Shown: positions 15,272-25,013 of the stretch, piece after piece
Layout: every line of letters starts with the position of its first letter
Numbering within the stretch: position 1 is the first letter of the stretch
From: Methylobacter sp.
GTDB lineage: Bacteria > Pseudomonadota > Gammaproteobacteria > Methylococcales > Methylomonadaceae
Direction of reading: 5' to 3'
Length of the DNA: 64,000 nt
Assembly (NCBI GenBank): GCA_030653985.1
Contig: JAURYJ010000075.1
Location: 1-64,000, forward strand
Notes under the pieces: generated by a model
What the model saw: only the letters and a program-made list of their open reading frames with translations
Told to the model about the DNA's origin: nothing
The model's database searches: none
Program-made: the position numbers and the translations under genes

Positions 15272-16663
15272 TTAAGTATTGACGTACTGTGTAATCAAAC
15301 CCTGCAACTTATCTTTATCCAACTGCTGATTATCAACTTTCAGGTAAGCCAAAGCCTCGTCATAATGCAAGGTGATTTCTTCTACACCGCTGAGTTTACC
15401 CATTTCGACAATAAACTCATTGGCGTCCGGTTCGCTGAGCTTTTCCAGCGAAATCAGCAGATTTGCCACATAACGGGGAGGCTTCATCCACAAAGACACT
15501 AACAACCAGCTAAACGCGGCAACGGCGCAAAATAAAAATACTGCCGTAACCCCGAATTCGCCGTTAAACCAGCCGCCCACTAAGCCGCCTATAAACAGAC
15601 CCAAAAACTGAGAGCTTGAATAAGCGCCCATCGCTGTGCCTTTTAAATCCGCTGGCGCGGTCTTCGATATTAACGAAGGCAGCGTCGCTTCCAGCAGGTT
15701 AAAGCCGCAAAAAAACAGCCACAAGAACGCTATAATTCCGATCAAGCTTTCATGCATGAACGACAAGCCCAATTCAGCTACCATGACCACCGCAATGGCG
15801 CCGATAAACACTTGTTTCATCTTACGTTTTTTTTCTGCCAGGATCACAAACGGCACAGCAAACGCCATCGAAACAACAAAAACCGGCAAATAAACCTTCC
15901 ACTCACCCCCGGCCAACAACCCCGCATCTCTCATCAACGAAGGCACAACAACAAAGATAGCCATTAAAATCATATGCAAGGTAAAAATCCCGTAATTCAG
16001 GCGCAATAAATCCGGATTTTTCAAGACATGCATGGTTTCTTCGGGAACGAACTCAGCATCCCGATGCAGTTTAGTCTGCTGAGGATCAGGGACGATAAAA
16101 ATTATCGCTAAAATAGCCAATGCAGTGAGCACCGCCGTTACCGCAAAAACGCTTTGCACACCGCCGAATCCTGAAATAATAGGCCCGGCTATAATGCCGA
16201 CACCAAATGACGCTCCGATACTAATCCCGATAATCGCCATGGCTTTGGTGCGATGAACTTCCTGAGTCAAATCAGCCACCAAGGCCATGATAACGGCCGA
16301 AACCGCACCGGCGCCCTGAAAAGCCCTGCCCACCAAAATCCCGTAAATCGTTGTTGATAGCGCCGCTATCACGCTACCGATCATAAATAGCACTAGGCCG
16401 ATAATGATCATTTTTTTACGACCGAAACGATCCGATAACAAGCCGAAAGGAATTTGCAACAGAACTTGAGGTAAGCCGTAAATACTCATAGCCAGGCCGA
16501 TCAGCGCTGGCGTTGAGCCTTCCAACTGCTCGGCAAATAAAGATAACACCGGCAAAATCATAAACAGCCCCAGCATTCGCAAAGCATAAATGCCTGCCAA
16601 AGACCAGGTAGCGCGTTTTTCCGATAAAGTCATCGAACTTGTAATGTCTTGCATTGTTGTCAA
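15272..16663 (-). CDS. MFS transporter, YajR-like with C-terminal YAM domain
   Basis: A 463-residue major facilitator of the DHA1 drug:proton antiporter type. Twelve helices span about 18-395, with motif A as GLLSDRFGRKKMI between helices 2 and 3. After the last helix comes a soluble ferredoxin-like domain of about 65 residues (VEEITLHYDEALAYLKVDNQ), as in E. coli YajR. The substrate is unknown. In many Gammaproteobacteria this type of transporter lies beside ssb and uvrA, as it does here. Confidence 0.88.
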   Translation of the reverse strand: MTTMQDITSSMTLSEKRATWSLAGIYALRMLGLFMILPVLSLFAEQLEGSTPALIGLAMSIYGLPQVLLQIPFGLLSDRFGRKKMIIIGLVLFMIGSVIAALSTTIYGILVGRAFQGAGAVSAVIMALVADLTQEVHRTKAMAIIGISIGASFGVGIIAGPIISGFGGVQSVFAVTAVLTALAILAIIFIVPDPQQTKLHRDAEFVPEETMHVLKNPDLLRLNYGIFTLHMILMAIFVVVPSLMRDAGLLAGGEWKVYLPVFVVSMAFAVPFVILAEKKRKMKQVFIGAIAVVMVAELGLSFMHESLIGIIAFLWLFFCGFNLLEATLPSLISKTAPADLKGTAMGAYSSSQFLGLFIGGLVGGWFNGEFGVTAVFLFCAVAAFSWLLVSLWMKPPRYVANLLISLEKLSEPDANEFIVEMGKLSGVEEITLHYDEALAYLKVDNQQLDKDKLQGLITQYVNT

Positions 16664-16839
16664 AACCAGCTTCTCCTTTTTGAACCAGAATTATCAAGAA
16701 AAATAAACTCAGCTGAGCGCAGGCTTTACAATCAACTGCAAATGCCGGACTAACCTAGTGGTTTATCTCATTATTTTAATGACGTCCATTATAACAAGCT
16801 TTATTTATAGGTTTCGCTCATTTGTGCTTGAGGTACTAT

Positions 16840-17115
16840 TTAACTGAACAGTGCTATGATCTGGATTATTAAGTGCAGCCAAGCGGCTTTAACATCAATG
16901 ACTGAAATTTCACTGGCTCTAACCATTCCAATAATGCCGACCATAATCCAGAACACATTCAGCAAAGTATAAGCACTATCTTTCTTGAGTATGGAACACC
17001 ATGAAAGTATCACCGCATCTGTGGTATTAAAATCCCACACAAACAGAAACGGACTTTCCGGACCCAGCCAACTGACCAGAGAAAAACTGAAAATGCGCAT
17101 CAGCACACCCAGCAT
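16840..17115 (-). CDS. small conserved membrane protein of unknown function
   Basis: A 91-residue protein with three hydrophobic segments (IFSFSLVSWLG, LLNVFWIMVGIIGMV, LHLIIQIIALFS). The middle, FNTTDAVILSWCSILKKDSAY, is distinctive and I believe it is conserved in small bacterial membrane proteins, but I cannot name the family. The frame is open about 18 codons upstream of the ATG at 17115, without a better start. It stands alone between the MFS gene and uvrA. Confidence 0.55.
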   Translation of the reverse strand: MLGVLMRIFSFSLVSWLGPESPFLFVWDFNTTDAVILSWCSILKKDSAYTLLNVFWIMVGIIGMVRASEISVIDVKAAWLHLIIQIIALFS

Positions 17116-17258
17116 TTCGATAAACCGAATATATTTGAAAACGAATGAATTTAATGTGTTGATGAGTATTAGTTAAAGTCGGCCAGTGTATACGCCGTTT
17201 GTATTAACACGGCTTTGCTCGTATATTATACGGCTGTTTGAATTGTCGGAATTATTTA

Positions 17259-20075
17259 ATGGATACGATCAGCATTCGTGGTGCCAGAACACATAACCTG
17301 AAAAATATCGATCTCGATCTGCCCAGAGATAAACTCATCGTCATCACCGGGCTTTCCGGCTCGGGCAAATCATCGCTGGCCTTCGACACTATTTATGCCG
17401 AAGGACAGCGGCGCTATGTAGAATCCCTTTCCACTTACGCCCGTCAGTTTTTAGCCATTATGGAAAAGCCCGACGTCGACCATATTGAAGGTCTGTCACC
17501 GGCTATTTCGATTGAACAAAAATCCACCTCGCACAACCCGCGTTCCACCGTCGGCACCATCACCGAAATCTACGATTACTTGCGACTGTTATATGCGCGT
17601 GCAGGGACGCCGCGTTGCCCTGAACATCAGGCTTCACTGGAAGCGCAAACGGTCAGCCAGATGGTCGACCATGTGCTCTCGCAAGCACCCGATCAGCGCT
17701 GGATGCTGCTGGCACCGGTAGTCAATGACCGCAAGGGCGAGCATATCCAGTTGCTCGATGACCTGCGCGCACAGGGCTTCATCCGTGCCCGAATCGACGG
17801 CACCGTGTACGACCTGGATGAGCCGCCGGTACTGGATTTAAAAAAGAAACATACCATCGAGGTCATTGTCGACCGTTTCAAGATTCGCGACGACATCGCC
17901 TTGCGCTTATCCGAATCCTTCGAGACGGCTTTGCGCATTGCCGACGGCATCGCGATCGCCGCCTGTATCGACGACGCGACCGAGCTGATGTTTTCCGAGC
18001 GTTACGCCTGCCCTCTTTGCGGCTACAGCCTGTCGGAACTGGAGCCGCGCATCTTCTCGTTCAACAACCCCAAGGGCGCATGCAGCAGTTGCGACGGACT
18101 GGGTGTGCGCCAGCATTTCGATCCCGAGCTGATTATCCATAACCCCGACATCAGCCTTGCCGGGGGCGCGATTCGCGGCTGGGACCGGCGCAACGCCTAT
18201 TATTATCAAATCATCTGTTCGCTGGCTAAGCACTATAACTTCGACCCGGAAGCGCCGTTTTCGGAATTGTCCAAAGAAACTCAGGCGATTATTCTTTACG
18301 GCAGCGGCCCTGAAGTTATTGAATTCAAGTTCATGGTCGGAACCGGCTCGGTCAAAAAGAAACGCCATAGCTTTGAAGGCATTATTGCCAATATGGAACG
18401 GCGTTACCATGAAACCGATTCGCAAATGGTGCGCGATGAACTGGCTAAATATTTATCCCAAAAACCTTGTAATGTCTGCGAGGGTGCCAGGCTGAATATT
18501 TCCGCCAGAAATGTATTTGTTCAAGATTTGCCGATACACCATCTGACCCGTTTCCCGATCCGCAAATCTTTAGACTTTTTTAAGCACTTGAACCTGCCTG
18601 GAAAACGCGGCGAAGTTGCTGCAAAAATCGTCAAGGAAATCCAGGAACGGCTGGAATTCCTGGTCAATGTCGGCCTCGACTATTTAACCCTGGATCGCAG
18701 TGCGGACACGCTTTCCGGCGGCGAAGCGCAACGTATCCGCCTTGCCAGCCAAATCGGCGCGGGCTTGGTCGGGGTGATGTACGTGCTGGATGAGCCCTCG
18801 ATAGGCCTGCATCAACGCGACAACCAGCGCTTGCTGAACACCTTGTTCCGCCTGCGCGACCTGGGCAATACCGTGATCGTAGTCGAGCATGATGAGGATG
18901 CGATCCGTTCGGCGCAGCATATTGTCGATATAGGCCCCGGTGCGGGTGTCCATGGCGGACGCATCATTGCGCAAGGCACCCTGGAGGATATACTGAATAA
19001 TGAAGACTCGTTAACCGGCCAGTATTTATCGGGAAAAATCGGCATTACCATTCCCGAAACCTTAACGCCGGCAGATAAAGACAAACAAATCACCCTTCGC
19101 AATGCCCACGGCAATAATCTGAAAAATGTCGATATTGCCTTCCCTATCGGTTTGTTTACCTGCATCACCGGCGTATCCGGTTCCGGAAAATCAACACTGA
19201 TTAATGATACCTTGTACCGTCACGCGGCCCGGTTAATCAACCGTGCAGGAACCATTCCCGCGCCCTGCGACGCAATCGAAGGCCTGGAGCATTTCGATAA
19301 AGTTGTCGATATAGACCAAAGCCCGATAGGTCGCACACCGCGCTCTAATCCATCCACCTATACCGGCCTGTTCACACCGATACGCGAATTATTTTCGGCA
19401 ACGCCCGAAGCGCGTTCGCGCGGCTATACGCCAGGAAGATTCAGCTTTAACGTCAAAGGCGGCCGCTGCGAAGCCTGCAAAGGCGATGGCGTGATTAAAG
19501 TCGAAATGCATTTTCTGCCGGATATATTCGTTCATTGCGATTTGTGCAACGGCAAACGCTATAACCGGGAGACGCTGGAGATCCGCTATAAAGGCAAAAC
19601 CATTAATCAGGTGCTGGACATGACCGTAGAAGATGCGGCCGATTTTTTCAGTCCGGTGCCGACACTGGCCCGTAAATTGCAAACGCTGGTTCAGGTAGGT
19701 TTAAGTTATATCACCCTGGGACAGAATGCGACCACGCTGTCCGGCGGCGAAGCGCAGCGGGTAAAACTCGCCAAAGAACTGTCCAAACGCGACACTGGCA
19801 AAACCTTATACATATTGGATGAGCCGACCACCGGCCTGCACTTCCACGACATTAAGCAATTATTGAATGTGTTGCATACCCTGCGAGATCACGGCAATAC
19901 CGTTATCGTGATCGAACATAACCTGGATGTGATCAAGACCGCAGACTGGATCATCGATATGGGACCCGAAGGCGGCGATGGCGGCGGAACGCTGGTTGCA
20001 GAAGGCACGCCTAAACAGATTTCTGAAAATAAAGCCTCGCATACGGGGGAGTATTTGAAGCGGTTTTTTGAATAG
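17259..20075 (+). CDS. uvrA: excinuclease ABC subunit A
   Basis: A 938-residue UvrA, the damage-recognition ATPase of nucleotide excision repair. It has two ABC ATPase modules: Walker [13 protein letters not shown] and [12 protein letters not shown], signatures [12 protein letters not shown] and [12 protein letters not shown], Walker [11 protein letters not shown] and [10 protein letters not shown]. Zinc-binding Cys pairs are present in [16 protein letters not shown] and [16 protein letters not shown]. The start is placed at ATG 17259 (MDTISIRGA); an in-frame TTG at 17238 adds seven unlikely residues. Length is normal. It is followed by the palindromic element at 20094. Confidence 0.97.
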   Translation: MDTISIRGARTHNLKNIDLDLPRDKLIVITGLSGSGKSSLAFDTIYAEGQRRYVESLSTYARQFLAIMEKPDVDHIEGLSPAISIEQKSTSHNPRSTVGTITEIYDYLRLLYARAGTPRCPEHQASLEAQTVSQMVDHVLSQAPDQRWMLLAPVVNDRKGEHIQLLDDLRAQGFIRARIDGTVYDLDEPPVLDLKKKHTIEVIVDRFKIRDDIALRLSESFETALRIADGIAIAACIDDATELMFSERYACPLCGYSLSELEPRIFSFNNPKGACSSCDGLGVRQHFDPELIIHNPDISLAGGAIRGWDRRNAYYYQIICSLAKHYNFDPEAPFSELSKETQAIILYGSGPEVIEFKFMVGTGSVKKKRHSFEGIIANMERRYHETDSQMVRDELAKYLSQKPCNVCEGARLNISARNVFVQDLPIHHLTRFPIRKSLDFFKHLNLPGKRGEVAAKIVKEIQERLEFLVNVGLDYLTLDRSADTLSGGEAQRIRLASQIGAGLVGVMYVLDEPSIGLHQRDNQRLLNTLFRLRDLGNTVIVVEHDEDAIRSAQHIVDIGPGAGVHGGRIIAQGTLEDILNNEDSLTGQYLSGKIGITIPETLTPADKDKQITLRNAHGNNLKNVDIAFPIGLFTCITGVSGSGKSTLINDTLYRHAARLINRAGTIPAPCDAIEGLEHFDKVVDIDQSPIGRTPRSNPSTYTGLFTPIRELFSATPEARSRGYTPGRFSFNVKGGRCEACKGDGVIKVEMHFLPDIFVHCDLCNGKRYNRETLEIRYKGKTINQVLDMTVEDAADFFSPVPTLARKLQTLVQVGLSYITLGQNATTLSGGEAQRVKLAKELSKRDTGKTLYILDEPTTGLHFHDIKQLLNVLHTLRDHGNTVIVIEHNLDVIKTADWIIDMGPEGGDGGGTLVAEGTPKQISENKASHTGEYLKRFFE

Positions 20076-20093
20076 CAGGAATATTTATAGAAT

Positions 20094-20287
20094 GTGGGCG
20101 CGAATTTATTCGCGCTTCTTAGGTAACTCGCAATAAATAAAATACCCCCGTAGGGTGTGCTGAACGCAGTGAAGCGCATCGCTCAATCACGAATGATGCG
20201 CTTCACTGCCGTTCAGCACATCCTACAAAAGTAGCGGTTTATTTTTGCGTCTCGCCTTAATGCCTATTGCGCGAATAAATTCGCACC
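20094..20287. repeat. nested 194-bp palindromic element
   Basis: The outer arms are GTGGGCGCGAATTTATTCGC (from 20094) and GCGCGAATAAATTCGC (ending near 20286). Inside lies a second inverted repeat: TAGGGTGTGCTGAACG with GCAGTGAAGCGCATC (20151-20180) against GATGCGCTTCACTGCC with GTTCAGCACATCCTAC (20195-20226). The sequence between the inner and outer arms is also partly self-complementary. It separates the convergent uvrA and feoC genes. The outer arm and its adjoining AATAGGCATTAA recur at 30600-30659. Confidence 0.85.
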
Positions 20288-20321
20288 ACAACCGTCAACC
20301 ACAACCATTTCGGCCTAAGGC

Positions 20322-20570
20322 CTAAGTTAAATCACCTTTTACATTCAACTCATCAACCCACTCATAAATCTCCGTCAAAGTCGTATCGCATTGACAGCAA
20401 CTGGTACCGCAAGATGCGGTCAACGGCAGTTTGCGCACCTTGCCTTTACTGATCCATTTGCCCAGCATGCCTCTTAGGGCATCGGCATCCATGTCGAAAT
20501 GGATGATTAAATCCGCCAACGCAATTCGGTGCTGCGCCCTTAAATAGTCTCTCAAATCAGACAGGATCAT
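20322..20570 (-). CDS. feoC: FeoC-like regulatory protein of ferrous iron uptake
   Basis: An 82-residue protein with a winged-helix N-terminal part (LSDLRDYLRAQHRIALADL) and a Cys cluster CGTSCCQC, the usual place for iron-sulfur or redox-sensitive cysteines in FeoC. It overlaps the end of feoB by 14 bases and ends the feoABC operon. FeoC is thought to modulate FeoB stability or operon expression. The C-terminal tail TEIYEWVDELNVK is typical of the family. Confidence 0.85.
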   Translation of the reverse strand: MILSDLRDYLRAQHRIALADLIIHFDMDADALRGMLGKWISKGKVRKLPLTASCGTSCCQCDTTLTEIYEWVDELNVKGDLT

Positions 20571-22905
20571 GTACAGATTCCCTCCTATGTTTTACCTCTG
20601 TGGCCTCAGCGTTTTTACCCAGTAGCCACAGGCCGAGCAATACCGCTGAAAAGGCAATGATTAGTCCGCTTATCCAAACCAGCGAATAATCTGGATGCTC
20701 ACTATAGGTCATCGCTTGATAAAAAATTGTGGCAGTCATGTAGGCGATACCGGTCGTCCAGAACACCACAAACACCGTCCAGTTCATGTTAGTTTCCCGG
20801 TAAATTGCAGCGGTTGCCGCAACGCAAGGGGCATACAATAAAATAAATATCAGATAGGCGAAAGCCCCTGCCTTACCATCAAAACTTTGCTGCATGGCAG
20901 CAAAAGTACCGGCATTGACTTCCTGTTCACCGGCTGCTGCAGTCATATCGTCAACATTGCCGATATTCAAGCCCAATGGATCTAACAGGTTATCGGCAAC
21001 GTCTTGCAGGTTTTTAGGCACGGTCAAACAGGCGTCAATTAAAGCCTGTTTAAGACTGAAGGGGACTTCATCGGCAGCTGTTGTATCGGTCACCGCAAGC
21101 TGACTGTATAAAGCATCCAGGGTTCCGACCACCGCCTCTTTGGCTAAAACGCCGGTAAATATACCGACCGTAGCCGGCCAATTGTCTTTTTCTATGCCCA
21201 TCGGTTTAAACGCCGGTGTCAGGCTGCGACCAATCTCGCTTAATACCGATTTATTGCTGTTTTCCTGGCCGAATGAACCATCCGTACCCAGCGCATTAAG
21301 AAAGTTCAGTACCAGCACCATCGGTACAATCACTTTGCCTGCATTGAATAAAAACGACTTTAGTCGATCCCAGGTTCTGATAAAAACGCCGCGCGCTGTC
21401 GGCATGTGATAAGCGGGCAATTCCATAATAAAAGGGGATGATTCTCCTTTAAATAAGGTGTGCCGCATGATTAAACCGGTTAACACCGCGACTGCAATGC
21501 CCAACAAATACAAACCAAACACCAGATTCTGGCCGCCAACAGGGAAAAATGCGGCGGCAAATAAGGCGTAAACCGGTAATCTGGCACCGCAAGACATGAA
21601 CGGATTCATCAAGTTAGTCAATATCCGGTCACGTGGGTTTTCCAGAGTCCGCGTGGCCATAATCGCAGGGACATTGCAGCCGAAACCGACGATCATCGGT
21701 ACGAAGGATTTACCCGGCAAACCGATCATGCGCATGAACCGGTCCATGACGAAAGCCGCCCTGGACATATACCCAGAGTCTTCCAGTGCCGACAGAAACA
21801 TAAACAGAAAGCCGACAATCGGGATAAAGGTGGCAACCACCTGTATGCCGCCGCCCACGCCATTGGTGATTAATACGACCAGCCATTGCGGCAAGTTCAG
21901 TTCGGTGAGCGTCAGACTTAGCGAATCGATCAATAACGCGCCTACGGCTTGATCAAAAAAATCGACGAAGGCGCTGCCGATATTAATGGTAAACATGAAC
22001 ATCGCGTACATGACTAACAAAAAAATCGGGATGCCCAGAAAGCGGTTTAAAACGATGTTGTCGATTTTATCGGTTGTGTGCCGAGTTACCTCGGTTAGCT
22101 TGCAGACTGCGCCATTGGTTAATTCATTGACGAATCCGTAACGGGCATCGGCAGCGAGAATGTCGATTTCGTCATCGGTTTCAGTTTCTACCCGGTGCTG
22201 TAACTGTGCAACTGTCGACAACACAGCCGAGCCTGCAATCTGTTTGGCCAAGGTATCGTCTTCCAGCAAGCGAATAGCCAGCCAACGCAGATCGCAGTCG
22301 TGCTGCTGTGCGGCCTCAATCAACGAGGGTGAAAGCTCATTGATAGCTTGCTCTAAAGCTGATATATAGCTGATTTTTACCGAAGGTATAGGCTTGGCGA
22401 TAGCCGCGCTATTGATCGCCACTTTTAATGCATCGATACCGTCCTTATTCGAGGCGCTAATCGGAATAACAGGACAACCCAATAGTCGCTCAAGAAAATC
22501 AATATCAATTTTGATGCCACGGTGTTTAACCGCATCCATCATATTAAGCACCAAAATTATCGGTACTTGCATTTCAATAAGTTGCGAGGTTAAGTAAAGA
22601 TTTCGCTCTATATTTGATGCGTCAACAATATTAATAATCAAGTCGGCATTTTTGGATGCAACATAATCACGGGCGACTTTTTCATCTAAAGAAACCTGAT
22701 CGTCGGCAGCTTCCAATGAATAGGTGCCGGGTAAATCGACTAATTCGATCACTTTAAGATCGAAACTGTATTCACCGGTTTTTTTCTCGACGGTAACGCC
22801 AGGCCAATTGCCTACATGCTGTCTGGCACCCGTCAGTACATTGAATAGTGTGGTCTTACCGCAATTCGGATTACCGACTACGCCAACTGTAAAATCAGTT
22901 TTCAT
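20557..22905 (-). CDS. feoB: ferrous iron transporter FeoB
   Basis: A 782-residue inner-membrane Fe(II) transporter. The N-terminal G domain has G1 GNPNCGKTT, G3 DLPGTYSL and G4 NMMD, followed by the GDI-like helical region and two Gate domains with about ten helices (SALEDSGYMSRAAFVMDRFM, GFGCNVPAIMATRTLEN and GVLAKEAVVGTLDALYSQL). The start overlaps the FeoA stop by one base, so translation is coupled. All key motifs look intact and the length is normal. Iron demand would be high in an organism with abundant haem and non-haem iron enzymes. Confidence 0.96.
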   Translation of the reverse strand: MKTDFTVGVVGNPNCGKTTLFNVLTGARQHVGNWPGVTVEKKTGEYSFDLKVIELVDLPGTYSLEAADDQVSLDEKVARDYVASKNADLIINIVDASNIERNLYLTSQLIEMQVPIILVLNMMDAVKHRGIKIDIDFLERLLGCPVIPISASNKDGIDALKVAINSAAIAKPIPSVKISYISALEQAINELSPSLIEAAQQHDCDLRWLAIRLLEDDTLAKQIAGSAVLSTVAQLQHRVETETDDEIDILAADARYGFVNELTNGAVCKLTEVTRHTTDKIDNIVLNRFLGIPIFLLVMYAMFMFTINIGSAFVDFFDQAVGALLIDSLSLTLTELNLPQWLVVLITNGVGGGIQVVATFIPIVGFLFMFLSALEDSGYMSRAAFVMDRFMRMIGLPGKSFVPMIVGFGCNVPAIMATRTLENPRDRILTNLMNPFMSCGARLPVYALFAAAFFPVGGQNLVFGLYLLGIAVAVLTGLIMRHTLFKGESSPFIMELPAYHMPTARGVFIRTWDRLKSFLFNAGKVIVPMVLVLNFLNALGTDGSFGQENSNKSVLSEIGRSLTPAFKPMGIEKDNWPATVGIFTGVLAKEAVVGTLDALYSQLAVTDTTAADEVPFSLKQALIDACLTVPKNLQDVADNLLDPLGLNIGNVDDMTAAAGEQEVNAGTFAAMQQSFDGKAGAFAYLIFILLYAPCVAATAAIYRETNMNWTVFVVFWTTGIAYMTATIFYQAMTYSEHPDYSLVWISGLIIAFSAVLLGLWLLGKNAEATEVKHRRESVHDPV

Positions 22906-23138
22906 CAGATTTTCTCTATTAATAATATTGCCGCTTCATCTTTACGCAGGGTTAATGAAAATCCCCGCAACTTAATCTCAACCGGATCTCCCATCGGCGC
23001 AAAACGGGTGACGCTAAACTCGGTTCCCGGCGTTAAGCCCATAGCCAGCAAGCGTTTTCGATAAGCTTTTCCCGATGATTCAAAGCCAACGATTTTTCCC
23101 GAATCACCCACCGTCAGGTTTTTTAAGCTTATTGCCAT
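22905..23138 (-). CDS. feoA: ferrous iron transport protein FeoA
   Basis: A 77-residue SH3-like protein, the small cytosolic partner of FeoB. The sequence runs from MAISLKNLTVGDSGKIVGF through RLLAMGLTPGTEF to the basic strand EIKLRGFSLTLRKDEAA, all typical of FeoA. It is the first gene of the feoABC operon. A candidate Fur box lies about 55 bases upstream of the start. Confidence 0.95.
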   Translation of the reverse strand: MAISLKNLTVGDSGKIVGFESSGKAYRKRLLAMGLTPGTEFSVTRFAPMGDPVEIKLRGFSLTLRKDEAAILLIEKI

Positions 23139-23190
23139 AAACTACATATTAAAATAAAGTGCATTAAAACCAACCGCTCCAGGAGTTATC

Positions 23191-23209
23191 AACAATCATT
23201 CTCATTAAG
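23191..23209 (-). promoter_or_regulatory. candidate Fur box upstream of feoA
   Basis: AACAATCATTCTCATTAAG on the + strand reads CTTAATGAGAATGATTGTT on the minus strand, close to the Fur 7-1-7 consensus with TGAGAATGATT at its centre. Its position about 55 bases before feoA fits repression of the operon by Fur when iron is sufficient. Confidence 0.6.
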
Positions 23210-23594
23210 ATAACTATATCATATAACCAAATTATATAATTGGTATTTTCATAGAGGGCGAAAAAAGCTAGCATCGGGCAATTTCGTGCCGTTCCGACCT
23301 TAGAGACCGAAGCATTTCTCTGATGCGGCCAAATCTTTTTATGGGGGCAGAATGCGATAAGTTACGATAAAAGCTAAGACTTCACCCTGTGTTAGACACA
23401 GAACGACGCTGTTATCAAGGTAAGCCGGAGATGATTGGGGGCGTATGTTATGGGCACGAATTTATTCGCGCCCATAATGTATAAACTTAATGATGGTGAC
23501 GGCTGCTTTAGTTTTTACTAAACCCAGTCCATTGCAGTACAGGAAAAAATATTTGAATACAATCGTTTATATAAAAAGCTTAATATCCTAAACT
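23210..23594. other. intergenic region between feoA and the H-NS-like gene
   Basis: No gene seen. It holds an AT-rich segment (23213-23250) next to the Fur box and a 30-base palindrome at 23448-23477, TTATGGGCACGAAT against ATTCGCGCCCATAA. That palindrome is a solo form of the outer arm of the elements at 20094 and 30600. A small dyad CTGTGT-TAG-ACACAG lies at about 23389-23403. Confidence 0.65.
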
Positions 23595-23909
23595 TTATAC
23601 TTCAAATTCAGCGCGTTGATGTCCAGCATTCAGCAACTCTTGCATCCATTTTGGCGCCACCCCGCGTCCCGTCCATGTTTTGTTAAAATCATCAGGGTGA
23701 CGATATTTAATGGCAACTTTTGTACCCTTACGAACTGACTTCTTCTCAGCTTCGTGAATTTCTACAATAATATTAATAGAGGCGGCCAATTCTTTAATTT
23801 GCGCCATAACGTCTTTGCGCTTGTTAGCTTGCATATTTTTTAATGCTTTTTCTGCGTTTACAATAACAGATTGTAATTCATGCTCAGAAAGATCTTGATA
23901 CTCGGTCAT
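23595..23909 (-). CDS. H-NS family nucleoid-associated protein
   Basis: A 104-residue protein. The N-terminal half is a coiled-coil dimerisation helix (LSEHELQSVIVNAEKALKNM). The C-terminal half has the H-NS DNA-binding motif as DDFNKTWTGRGVAPKWMQEL, close to the MvaT-independent H-NS/BpH3 type. It would bind curved AT-rich DNA and silence transferred genes. It is monocistronic with AT-rich DNA upstream. The GRG loop followed by V rather than R/K is a mild deviation. Confidence 0.88.
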   Translation of the reverse strand: MTEYQDLSEHELQSVIVNAEKALKNMQANKRKDVMAQIKELAASINIIVEIHEAEKKSVRKGTKVAIKYRHPDDFNKTWTGRGVAPKWMQELLNAGHQRAEFEV

Positions 23910-24093
23910 TTTTAGCCCTTAAAATAAATAAAAAAGATATATTAACTTTATCATTAATTTTAATATAAATATATTAAATTATTCAACAACAGATATGCAT
24001 TTACCCTCTTACTTTGAAAGCAATATAATTATTTATCAATGACTCAAAGTTAAGTTTACAAACTCAGATGATTTATCACACAACAGAAAAAAG

Positions 24094-24855
24094 TTATTCA
24101 ACCTTAAATTTTTTTTCATTTAATAATTGGTCGTTTTTATCGAACAGCCTTACAATCCAGTTACCTTTTTCAGCATCAGAAAACAACTTGCGACTTGAAG
24201 TACGCCATCTATTACCCGATATAATTAATGCCCTCCTAGTATCAACAACACCATCTTTCGACCATTCATGGTAAACCTTGCTACCCTTCATTTCTTTCAA
24301 TTCAGTAAAATAATAAACCCACACCGGCTTCTTCTTGCTAATGTTAATAGTCTTGACTATTTCACCTACCGGCTCTTTATTAGTAATCTCATACGTTAAC
24401 ACAGCCCTTACTTGATTAGTATTAACCTTTGAAGACTCTAATTCTTTAATAACTTTTTTGTTCGGTTGTTCTTTTATAATTTTCTTAACTGGAATTTCCG
24501 CAGCTTGTTGACTGCTCTTATTTGGCTCTTTAGTTGACTTAGCTACCAGCTTGTTTTCCACAATTCCCTGCGTTGATATGTCCAGGTTTTTTGTCTCAAC
24601 TTCATTAAAATCAACCGGCGGCGCTAGCTGTTTTTCTGTAGCATTAACTATCATCGCAACATTATCCTGATCGATATTTTGCGCATCCTTATTAATAATA
24701 TAAAACAACGAGACTAAAATAAGAACCAGCATACTGGCAGCGAGCAATATCCTTTTGATATTCCACTCCGTTATCATCTTGGGTGCCAAGTCCACCGCCG
24801 CTTTTCCAGATATAGGATATTTAACTTGAATTACAATATTTCGTTTGTCTGTCAT
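24094..24855 (-). CDS. DUF2914 domain protein, membrane-anchored
   Basis: A 253-residue protein. The N-terminus is cytoplasmic, followed by one membrane helix (about 35-52, ILLAASMLVLILVSLFYII), a Lys/Glu/Gln-rich linker (about 60-145) and a C-terminal DUF2914 domain (about 150-253) with VYYFTELKEMKGSKVYHEWS and NRWRTSSRKLFSDAEKGNW. The domain occurs in secreted or membrane proteins and has no established function. The gene is divergent from sucA, with 158 bases between the starts. The linker is low in complexity and probably disordered. Confidence 0.75.
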   Translation of the reverse strand: MTDKRNIVIQVKYPISGKAAVDLAPKMITEWNIKRILLAASMLVLILVSLFYIINKDAQNIDQDNVAMIVNATEKQLAPPVDFNEVETKNLDISTQGIVENKLVAKSTKEPNKSSQQAAEIPVKKIIKEQPNKKVIKELESSKVNTNQVRAVLTYEITNKEPVGEIVKTINISKKKPVWVYYFTELKEMKGSKVYHEWSKDGVVDTRRALIISGNRWRTSSRKLFSDAEKGNWIVRLFDKNDQLLNEKKFKVE

Positions 24856-25013
24856 AAAATCATATCGACCCTGCTTTAGGTGAAAACACTCGGTTGCTTT
24901 TCTTAGCTTAACACCGCATATTTTAGTCAGCGAATACGCTAAACCTTGGTAATATACTACTTAAGAGTTCAAACAAAGACAAAATCCTTGCAGAATAAAT
25001 TTGGATATTCAAA

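Noticed and set aside
23595-24855. H-NS-like and DUF2914 genes as a genomic island
   Set aside because: No integrase, att repeats or tRNA nearby, and housekeeping operons lie on both sides; AT-rich promoters alone do not show transfer.
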